Assembly: GCA_030268105.1 (NCBI GenBank)
Contig: BSDZ01000011.1
Location: 372,001-436,000, forward strand
Length of the DNA stretch: 64,000 nucleotides
Reading direction: 5' to 3'
Source of the DNA: Volvox africanus
Taxonomy: Eukaryota > Chlorophyta > Chlorophyceae > Chlamydomonadales > Volvocaceae
Part shown: one piece after another, positions 1-7,871 of the stretch
Position numbering within the stretch: position 1 is the stretch's first letter
How the letters are laid out: each line of letters starts with the position of its first letter
Made by a program: the position numbers and the translations under genes
Notes under the pieces: model-generated
The model's database searches: none
Told to the model about the DNA's origin: nothing
Seen by the model: only the letters and a program-made list of their open reading frames with translations

Positions 1-434
1 GGTACGCTGGGGCCAACCATGCTTTCCTCCACCAACGGAGCATACATGAGTGGTGGTGAGGCTCCCATTGAATGTCAACCAAATCAGCATTAGTGTTCCA
101 TTGGTCAATCTTAGAGTTAGCGAGGGACGGTAAGGTTGTCACAAGCTTGATAGACTGTACGACCGAGACATTCATCAGCCATCCAAGGCCGAGACAAAAC
201 CTGCACCATGACCAAAACATAACAATAGAAAATATAAAACGAACTTAAAAATTGTAACAATGCATACTTTGGTTTCCGTTCTAAGATGGGCCCGCTCATT
301 CGGACCCAATGCCGTGCAACCGTCACCCGTCAGTGAATTATATCAAGAATTGTAATAGCATGGAATAAATATATCCAAGTACAAGACACAGCATTTTCGC
401 ATAAAGTAATCCGGCACGTCGGCGTTTAGGTCGT
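1..434. other. single-copy left flank of the tandem array
   Basis: This stretch does not recur elsewhere in the window; similarity to the repeat unit begins at 435, where the sequence joins in the middle of the spacer. It is more AT-rich than the array around 190-260 and 340-400. Frame 1 on the plus strand is open from the window edge to a TAG at 91-93 (30 codons) and could be the end of a gene lying to the left, but 30 codons is too little to support a call. A 69-codon antisense ORF (117-326) has no recognisable motif. I see no RNA gene or mobile element here. Confidence 0.7.
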
Positions 435-587
435 TGATAGACTCATCCCGCAATCCCTCACTTTTGCGCGTCTCCTCAGCTCATACGACTGCTACCTATT
501 CGTGCAGTCCCAAAAGGTACTCCCCTTTTTCATCCCACCCTGGCCGTGGGCCTCTCAAGACCATGAATAAAAAACTAGAGTACGATG

Positions 588-628
588 CACGCGCGCACAC
601 ACAAACACACACACACACACACAAACAC
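588..628. repeat. CA microsatellite with a GC-alternating head
   Basis: The tract runs from alternating GC/CA steps into CA repeats interrupted twice by an extra A. From 585 to 603 it is a perfect purine-pyrimidine alternation. One additional CA is present in U8 (around 31620-31655) and U9 (around 36705-36740), and this shifts the frame of the ORF that crosses it. Confidence 0.9.
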
Positions 629-1076
629 GGCCCCCCCAACCACCACACACCAGCAGCCACGCAACCGAATAAGGTGCCGACTGAGAAAGGAGTCAGGGAC
701 ACAGGTGATATTGAAAGGGGATTTGAAAGGTGCAAAGGCCGTCCGTCAGCCCGGCTCAACATTGAAGTAACATTGGCATGCGGTGTCCGCCAAACAGAAA
801 GGGTGCTTGACATGGAGCTTCAACCTGGACGGCACCCGGAAATTTCAGGCTTTTTGCGGAAATGGCCGCTCAAGTGGCCCAAATGGCCACTGCAGGGGCC
901 CCCGGGAGTTCTTGCCGTGTGAAGCGCGACCTTCCAAGGACAGCAACACAAGGCCCAGTTTTAGTTGATCAGGGCTGAACCGGAAAGTTCCACAAAAACA
1001 ATGCTCAGTTCCAGGGACACCCGCTGGCCCCAGAACCTTATGACGTGCCCCGCGTAACACTAAGGGAGCTCAGTAT

Positions 1077-1105
1077 ACGTTATTCGACAGGCTTACGAAT
1101 AACGT
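1077..1105. repeat. inverted repeat, 10-bp perfect arms, 9-nt loop
   Basis: The left arm ACGTTATTCG (1077-1086) and right arm CGAATAACGT (1096-1105) are exact reverse complements separated by nine bases. It occurs in every unit, about 780 bp before the start codon. It could be a protein-binding site or a cruciform; it is not a terminator in any recognisable sense. Confidence 0.8.
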
Positions 1106-1174
1106 TTCTGGGCCCCGGAAAACGTTTTTTGGTTCTGAAGGACCCCGGAGTGTTTTAGGGCCAACCCAGTTAGG

Positions 1175-1219
1175 GTTCCCCGGGTGCTCCCGGAAAGGAG
1201 GTTTGGGGCTCCGGGGAAC
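1175..1219. repeat. GC-rich inverted repeat, 9-bp arms
   Basis: GTTCCCCGG (1175-1183) pairs perfectly with CCGGGGAAC (1211-1219) across a 27-nt loop. The poly-C run follows about 30 bp later. Present in all units; role unknown. Confidence 0.65.
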
Positions 1220-1251
1220 AAACAGCTACCCCTTTGATTTCATAGGGACGT

Positions 1252-1260
1252 CCCCCCCCC
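1252..1260. repeat. poly-C homopolymer run
   Basis: Nine consecutive C in the complete units and ten in U15 (63311-63320). The single-base change alters the reading frame of overlapping antisense ORFs, which argues that these are not coding. It could also be a base-calling error typical of homopolymers. Confidence 0.8.
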
Positions 1261-1881
1261 TCCCTTCTCCAGTACCAGTGGGCCAGCCCAATGTCTGTAA
1301 TGCATGAACTGATACAAGATTTCCCAACCCTTCCTCCACCAAGCTTTCTCTGTAACACCCTTTACAATGCGCGAGGGCCGAGATCAGTAGCTGCGATATG
1401 TAGCGACCAGGAACCATATTCCCTAATTGGAGAATTCTAGGAGGCTGGATCCAAACCCACGAAGTCATACATCGCGAAACCCTGCTCGCAATCCCCAAAA
1501 GAGATCACTCGAGTATGAAAAAAACATGCTTGAATTCTGGAAACGCCTTGCCTGCTGCCAAACATCGGACGAGATTTCGCGTAATGTTGTCGTGTTATAC
1601 GGCAGATATCTTGCGCCGCCGTGTCGTTAAATCGACTCCGTCAGCAACCGTCATCCGCCGTTCCTGACAGCTACGCAAACATACGTATCAATGCAATACA
1701 CCCTATTTCCGACCTGTTTATGACCCGTACTTTGCACATTTCTGTTACTCTGTCACCCTCGGAGCACTTTTTCCTTCATCGCCTTGCGCTCATCCGCTAA
1801 TTACAGTTAGGCCTTTCGAGAGGCAATATTCGGTAGATCTAAAGCTCGCTGTATAAGATTTTATATCTCTTTGTGGACTCG

Positions 1882-3547
1882 ATGGCCAGTGGTCCGATGG
1901 TGGCCCTGAAGGCGCTCTTAGTTTTGGGTGCGTTTTTATTGGCTACCGTGAGCCCTAGCACCAACGGAAGTACAGGAGGATCGTCGTCGATATCGGAGCC
2001 CAGCACGTAGGGTTTGCGTCCCCGTGCCCAATTTGCGCGTGCGATATCGTGCCTAACTTGCCCTTTGTGTGTCTTATCTCTTTTAGAAATTATAGCAACA
2101 TGGATGTCACCCGCAGCACGTTCTGCGCTGCGACGAAATTTCCAGCAGGGGTGCATGGGACTTCAAGGTAGGTGCTTGTAAAGAAGCTTGCTCACGTGGA
2201 TCTTTGTCTTCACAATTGTTATTTCTATGCTCCAGAATGGAAATTGTACCTCGGTTTTATGCGTCGACGGGTTTGGTCGAAGCTCATGGTGGTTCAGCGG
2301 TTGTTACCAACAGCTCTCCGCCTTCCATGTTGGATGGAACATATTGTGGGGTTGAAGATGATGTCAAATTTGCTGGTAACCGTCTCGACTCTGTCAAGGA
2401 GCGGGACCTGCTGTTTTCAACGGTGGCCTTGGAAAGGTACGCTATTGAATCCTTTCCCAAGAATGCTTTTTTCCCGGCTCGCTCGGAATGTTGACGCTGT
2501 GCGCTTCTTCTTGTGCAGCTTTGAGGCAATATCCTTGCAAGAATCGCCCTCTTCTGCGGCATCGGCCAGCGACGCTGGCCCAGAAACCCAAACCCAGACG
2601 GCCGCATCAACCGATGATGCATCGCCCAACACGCTTTACTCCAGAAATCACAGCAAAGTAGATGCCGTCCATATTTCGCTCTGCGCCGCGGACATATTTT
2701 CAGAGGTGCAATGGACTGCGAGGTAGGTTGGGCTTAGAAGCTTGCTCACTTTGATCCTTGCCTGACCGTATATATTTCCTTTTTTTTCAGGACGAGTATC
2801 ATACTCCCTCGGTCCGGCGTCCAGGCAAGGTTGATTGAAGTCGATGGTGATTCAGTGGTCGTTGCCAACAGCTGCCAACAGCTGCCGCTGAAGCCTGGTG
2901 CAGCCTTGTGGGGACCTGATGAAGGTGACAATGTCAAGGACGCTGATACTCGCGCTGATTTCGTCAAGGAGTGTGACCCAACGACCTTGCCACCAGCGGA
3001 GTTGTCGTCTGAGGCACCAGCCCACGCTGCAACTGCGGAACCGACACCGGCGGGTGTGCCTAGCAGCGCTGCTGACGTGTTCTCCGCGCATAGGTTGCCC
3101 ACCATGTTCAACAGCTCCGAGCTGTCGGTGTCCTTGCGCTTAGGCTGTCAATCTTTGGCAGCATGGACAGTTTGCAGCGTTCGAGTACTGGATAGCTTCC
3201 TAGGGGGGCTTGTGTTTCTCATACTGCGTCAGGTACTGTGCATAGTCTGCAGACTGTGCTGGCGCCTTTTCCAACAAGCAGCTAGCTGCTCGGGACCAGC
3301 GTGCTCAGAAAGCGAAGCAGCTCCTCCCGTCACGAAATATCGCATCCTCCGTGCCAAGTGGCCGCACGGTAAGTGGGCCTGCCTCGCAAGGGCCGCTCCC
3401 CAAGACACAAATGTTTAACTTGCTTCTTGTGCGCGTGCAGAGGTGGTTCGGAAGGAGCAGACGGTGAAGAAGGTGGAGCCGCCACGGAGGTGGCCGGTCG
3501 GGACCTTTGTGTGGCGGGATGACATACTTGTATACGTTGATGAATAG
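1882..3547 (+). CDS. predicted secreted or membrane-anchored two-domain protein, six exons, copy 1 (U1)
   Basis: Spliced model: exons 1882-2006, 2087-2167, 2236-2436, 2519-2722, 2791-3368 and 3441-3547, giving 1296 nt and 431 residues. All introns are GT-AG (80, 68, 82, 68 and 72 bp), with pyrimidine-rich acceptors and donors such as GTAGGT and GTAAGT; introns 1-4 are phase 2 and intron 5 is phase 1. Residues 1-24 form a signal peptide with hydrophobic core ALLVLGAFLLATVS. Residues 43-95 and 179-231 are two related domains sharing N-[YH]-S near the start, a C-A-A, an Arg at the splice junction, and L-[VI]-E-x-x-G-x-S-x-V-V-x-N-S. Residues 140-178 and about 270-300 are low-complexity Ser/Thr/Ala/Pro linkers. 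Residues 339-361 are hydrophobic and Cys-rich but interrupted by Arg350 and Arg358, so they may be a membrane anchor or an amphipathic helix. The last 35 residues are basic then acidic. N-glycosylation sequons lie at 28, 43, 94, 179 and 311. The family is not recognised and no function is assigned. The first ATG was chosen because it precedes the signal peptide directly; its Kozak context is weak at -3. Confidence 0.82.
2007..2086 (+). other. intron 1 of gene copy 1 (80 bp, phase 2)
   Basis: Donor GTAGGG, acceptor CTCTTTTAG. Unspliced, the frame hits a TAG formed by the donor itself (2008-2010) after 42 codons. Removing the intron joins the signal-peptide exon to the first domain in frame. 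Confidence 0.8.
2088..2314 (+). repeat. intragenic duplication, block 1 (exon 2, intron 2, start of exon 3)
   Basis: This 227-bp block is related to 2646-2872 at both protein and DNA level. Intron 2 (2168-2235) and intron 4 (2723-2790) are both 68 bp and share GTAGGT at the donor and AGAAGCTTGCTCAC inside, so the intron was copied together with its exons. The flanking exon ends share TCTGCGC-type cores and an Arg codon split by the intron at the same phase. Confidence 0.85.
2564..2580 (+). repeat. near-perfect palindrome in exon 4
   Basis: GGCCAGCG and CGCTGGCC flank a single A. It encodes part of the Ser/Ala-rich linker and is identical in every copy. It may be coincidental in a GC-rich low-complexity region. 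Confidence 0.6.
2646..2872 (+). repeat. intragenic duplication, block 2 (end of exon 4, intron 4, start of exon 5)
   Basis: This is the partner of block 1 and has the same total length of 227 bp, with the exon parts 77 and 82 bp instead of 80 and 79. Divergence between the blocks is far greater than between array units, so the internal duplication is much older than the array. Confidence 0.85.
2864..2883 (+). repeat. 10-bp tandem duplication inside exon 5
   Basis: GCCAACAGCT occurs twice in a row at 2864-2873 and 2874-2883. Because the period is 10, the second copy is read in another frame, giving Ala-Asn-Ser followed by Cys-Gln-Gln-Leu. The corresponding place in exon 3 has only one copy. 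It is fixed in all units. Confidence 0.85.
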
Positions 3548-6205
3548 GCCTCCAACCGCCTCTGTGTCGTGATTTAATTCATTTTGTTCCAGAGACACAG
3601 CTATGGGGGTTGTGACACAAGCAAGCACCCACCCAATGCGAGCGAGAGCCCCCACTGTGTTGGGTGTGTGTATGTCGGGGGCCGGGACGTCATTGCTGAC
3701 CTGTTGACTGAGGTGAGATGTACATGGCTGATGCTCAGGATAGCGAGCAGGTAGGCAGAGGCGTATGGACAGCAGGCATTGTTTGATTAGCAGGCATTGT
3801 TTGATTCCGCCTTTTTTCGTTAATGTGCTCTGATGCACCATGTGGGAGTTAAGTAGTGGCAAGGAGAGCAGAGTTAGGGGCGCACTTCTGGATGACTCGG
3901 GTCTTCTGATGAGCTGCAAAATACTATTATGTGCAGTCTGGATCAGAAACTTGCTTGCTAGTTACATGTGGTGGAGGCAGCAGTGCCTCATTCGGCAGGC
4001 TGTGGCCTCCGGAGATACCAGCAGTTCCAAGTGGGCCTCAGGTTACAACTCTTGGTGTCGGATTTTGTAGACCTCGCCGCCGCCATGACATTGCAGTCGG
4101 GTTTTTTTATATTCGCTTAGGTTCGGTCTCTGCCAGTTTACTGTTTCACCTGCTGATGACCTCTGATGTACCAGAGTACCTGCTGTGCGTTCTGTGGTCG
4201 GGCTGTCACAGCACAGCGTATCCAATCATTCATCGTAGCTGATGTACCTGTATGTATTGTGTCATATTGTTTTGATTATTTGCAATGTGTGTGCAACGCG
4301 AGCGTTGTGCCCACTGTCGCTGGCTTGGACGGCTGGTGCATGTGAGGCTGATGATGGCGCACGTTGTGCTGCAGACAGGTTTCACTGCTCCTGTACGGCC
4401 GTTGCATGAGTTTGTCGTTGTCCCACCTCTCGCGTGTTGTGCTGTCTGTCATTTGGAAGCATGTGCATGCGGGTCAGTGCAAAAGACCAGGGGAGTAGGC
4501 GAGGGGAGAGGCCGTTCACGAATGATAGTGGCATGACCGTTGCCGCCTCCGTGGCGTGGCATATGAAGGATGACCGCTCTTGTGTGGAGGTTCAACATGT
4601 AAACAACCGGATTCTTTGCATGCTTTAAATGTTTACCTTTTCCAGCGAGATCAGGTGAACCCCGTACTGCTGTGTATGTATGTTTTGCAAGCCTATGGGG
4701 GCCCCCGACCTGGCAAGTACTACCCGTGAAATGGCCCCAGCTCCTCCACAGCCAGGAATGATAGACTCATCCCGCAATCCCTCTCTTTTGCGCGTCTCCT
4801 CAGCTCATACGACTGCTACCTATTCGTGCAGTCCCAAAAGGTACTCCCCTTTTTCATCCCACCCTGGCCGTGGGCCTCTCAAGACCATGAATAAAAAACT
4901 AGAGTACGATGCACGCGCGCACACACAAACACACACACACACACACAAACACGGCCCCCCCAACCACCACACACCAGCAGCCACGCAACCGAATAAGATG
5001 CCGACTGAGAAAGGAGTCAGGGACACAGGTGATATTGAAAGGGGATTTGAAAGGTGCAAAGGCTGTCCGTCAGCCCGGCTCAACATTGAAGTAACATTGG
5101 CATGCGGTGTCCGCCAAACAGAAAGGGTGCTTGACATGGAGCTTCAACCTGGACGGCACCCGGAAATTTCAGGCTTTTTGCGGAAATGGCCGCTCAAGTG
5201 GCCCAAATGGCCACTGCAGGGGCCCCCGGGAGTTCTTGCCGTGTGAAGCGCGACCTTCCAAGGACAGCAACACAAGGCCCAGTTTTAGTTGATCAGGGCT
5301 GAACCGGAAAGTTCCACAAAAACAATGCTCAGTTCCAGGGACACCCGCTGGCCCCAGAACCTTATGACGTGCCCCGCGTAACACTAAGGGAGCTCAGTAT
5401 ACGTTATTCGACAGGCTTACGAATAACGTTTCTGGGCCCCGGAAAACGTTTTTTGGTTCTGAAGGACCCCGGAGTGTTTTAGGGCCAACCCAGTTAGGGT
5501 TCCCCGGGTGCTCCCGGAAAGGAGGTTTGGGGCTCCGGGGAACAAACAGCTACCCCTTTGATTTCATAGGGACGTCCCCCCCCCTCCCTTCTCCAGTACC
5601 AGTGGGCCAGCCCAATGTCTGTAATGCATGAACTGATACAAGATTTCCCAACCCTTCCTCCACCAAGCTTTCTCTGTAACACCCTTTACAATGCGCGAGG
5701 GCCGAGATCAGTAGCTGCGATATGTAGCGACCAGGAACCATATTCCCTAATTGGAGAATTCTAGGAGGCTGGATCCAAACCCACGAAGTCATACATCGCG
5801 AAACCCTGCTCGCAATCCCCAAAAGAGATCACTCGAGTATGAAAAAAACATGCTTGAATTCTGGAAACGCCTTGCCTGCTGCCAAACATCGGACGAGATT
5901 TCGCGTAATGTTGTCGTGTTATACGGCAGATATCTTGCGCCGCCGTGTCGTTAAATCGACTCCGTCAGCAACCGTCATCCGCCGTTCCTGACAGCTACGC
6001 AAACATACGTATCAATGCAATACACCCTATTTCCGACCTGTTTATGACCCGTACTTTGCACATTTCTGTTACTCTGTCACCCTCGGAGCACTTTTTCCTT
6101 CATCGCCTTGCGCTCATCCGCTAATTACAGTTAGGCCTTTCGAGAGGCAATATTCGGTAGATCTAAAGCTCGCTGTATAAGATTTTATATCTCTTTGTGG
6201 ACTCG
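3548..6205. other. inter-gene spacer between copies 1 and 2, representative of all spacers
   Basis: About 2.66 kb separates each stop codon from the next start. The first half (3548-4758) contains an 18-bp tandem duplication, the insertion site used by the bacterial mosaic in U6 and U8, and a GGGGGCCCCC palindrome near 4694-4703. The only AATAAA downstream of the gene that I noticed is at 4890-4895, over 1.3 kb from the stop, too far to call as its polyadenylation signal. ORFs of 60-204 codons occur on both strands but change length between units through indels or a stop-creating substitution, and none has a recognisable motif. Confidence 0.65.
3771..3806. repeat. perfect 18-bp tandem duplication downstream of the gene
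   Basis: AGCAGGCATTGTTTGATT is present twice in direct succession (3771-3788, 3789-3806), about 225 bp after the stop codon, and in each complete unit. No copy number change between units was seen. Confidence 0.9.
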
Positions 6206-7871
6206 ATGGCCAGTGGTCCGATGGTGGCCCTGAAGGCGCTCTTAGTTTTGGGTGCGTTTTTATTGGCTACCGTGAGCCCTAGCACCAACGGAAGTACAGG
6301 AGGATCGTCGTCGATATCGGAGCCCAGCACGTAGGGTTTGCGTCCCCGTGCCCAATTTGCGCGTGCGATATCGTGCCTAACTTGCCCTTTGTGTGTCTTA
6401 TCTCTTTTAGAAATTATAGCAACATGGATGTCACCCGCAGCACGTTCTGCGCTGCGACGAAATTTCCAGCAGGGGTGCATGGGACTTCAAGGTAGGTGCT
6501 TGTAAAGAAGCTTGCTCACGTGGATCTTTGTCTTCACAATTGTTATTTCTATGCTCCAGAATGGAAATTGTACCTCGGTTTTATGCGTCGACGGGTTTGG
6601 TCGAAGCTCATGGTGGTTCAGCGGTTGTTACCAACAGCTCTCCGCCTTCCATGTTGGATGGAACATATTGTGGGGTTGAAGATGATGTCAAATTTGCTGG
6701 TAACCGTCTCGACTCTGTCAAGGAGCGGGACCTGCTGTTTTCAACGGTGGCCTTGGAAAGGTACGCTATTGAATCCTTTCCCAAGAATGCTTTTTTCCCG
6801 GCTCGCTCGGAATGTTGACGCTGTGCGCTTCTTCTTGTGCAGCTTTGAGGCAATATCCTTGCAAGAATCGCCCTCTTCTGCGGCATCGGCCAGCGACGCT
6901 GGCCCAGAAACCCAAACCCAGACGGCCGCATCAACCGATGATGCATCGCCCAACACGCTTTACTCCAGAAATCACAGCAAAGTAGATGCCGTCCATATTT
7001 CGCTCTGCGCCGCGGACATATTTTCAGAGGTGCAATGGACTGCGAGGTAGGTTGGGCTTAGAAGCTTGCTCACTTTGATCCTTGCCTGACCGTATATATT
7101 TCCTTTTTTTTCAGGACGAGTATCATACTCCCTCGGTCCGGCGTCCAGGCAAGGTTGATTGAAGTCGATGGTGATTCAGTGGTCGTTGCCAACAGCTGCC
7201 AACAGCTGCCGCTGAAGCCTGGTGCAGCCTTGTGGGGACCTGATGAAGGTGACAATGTCAAGGACGCTGATACTCGCGCTGATTTCGTCAAGGAGTGTGA
7301 CCCAACGACCTTGCCACCAGCGGAGTTGTCCTCTGAGGCACCAGCCCACGCTGCGACTGCGGAACCGACACCGGCGGGTGTGCCTAGCAGCGCTGCTGAC
7401 GTGTTCTCCGCGCATAGGTTGCCCACCATGTTCAACAGCTCCGAGCTGTCGGTGTCCTTGCGCTTAGGCTGTCAATCTTTGGCAGCATGGACAGTTTGCA
7501 GCGTTCGAGTACTGGATAGCTTCCTAGGGGGGCTTGTGTTTCTCATACTGCGTCAGGTACTGTGCATAGTCTGCAGACTGTGCTGGCGCCTTTTCCAACA
7601 AGCAGCTAGCTGCTCGGGACCAGCGTGCTCAGAAAGCGAAGCAGCTCCTCCCGTCACGAAATATCGCATCCTCCGTGCCAAGTGGCCGCACGGTAAGTGG
7701 GCCTGCCTCGCAAGGGCCGCTCCCCAAGACACAAATGTTTAACTTGCTTCTTGTGCGCGTGCAGAGGTGGTTCGGAAGGAGCAGACGGTGAAGAAGGTGG
7801 AGCCGCCACGGAGGTGGCCGGTCGGGACCTTTGTGTGGCGGGATGACATACTTGTATACGTTGATGAATAG
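6206..7871 (+). CDS. two-domain secreted protein gene, copy 2 (U2)
   Basis: Same exon structure as copy 1. This copy carries two synonymous changes in exon 5: a Ser codon TCC instead of TCG near 7330 and an Ala codon GCG instead of GCA near 7355. The surrounding spacer has the A form at the AAGATGCC marker and a private C-to-T change (AGGCTGTCC near 5063). Confidence 0.82.

Larger units (their letters stand above)
435..1881. other. spacer upstream of gene copy 1, no supportable gene
   Basis: This holds, in order, a CA microsatellite, a GC-rich stretch with several short inverted repeats (for example 873-879 with 885-891), a 10-bp-arm inverted repeat at 1077-1105, a longer-loop inverted repeat at 1175-1219, a run of nine C at 1252-1260, and an AT-richer 400-bp stretch leading to the start codon. 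A TATAAGA lies at 1852-1858, only 24 bp before the ATG, too close for a normal TATA box unless the leader is extremely short. A pyrimidine-rich stretch ending in ACAG near 1806 could be the acceptor of a 5' UTR intron, but nothing proves it. The same content recurs in every unit. Confidence 0.6.

Noticed and set aside
1..93. Possible C-terminal end of a gene entering from the left
   Set aside because: Thirty open codons to a TAG at the window edge is within chance expectation and there is no motif.
1141..1200. Telomere-like TTTAGGG and TTAGGG motifs
   Set aside because: Only isolated single copies (GTTTTAGGGCC and AGTTAGGGTT) occur, with no tandem run, so this is not a telomere or interstitial telomeric repeat.
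3305..3919. 204-codon minus-strand ORF over the end of the gene and the spacer
   Set aside because: It overlaps exons 5 and 6 in antisense, and the GGATCACT allele creates a stop that shortens it to 185 codons in many units. It is a shadow of the sense exons plus spacer.
3931..4242. 103-codon plus-strand ORF downstream of the gene, with a possible acceptor (GTGCAG) near its start
   Set aside because: The composition is protein-like in places, and I considered it as an extra exon, but the gene already ends at an in-frame TAG (3545-3547) and no matching donor could be supported. The ORF is also interrupted by the insert in U6 and U8.
4680..5246. 188-codon plus-strand ORF across the CA microsatellite, repeated in most units
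   Set aside because: The extra CA in U8 and U9 shifts its frame and shortens it to 138 codons, and its composition follows the repeat. It has no recognisable motif.
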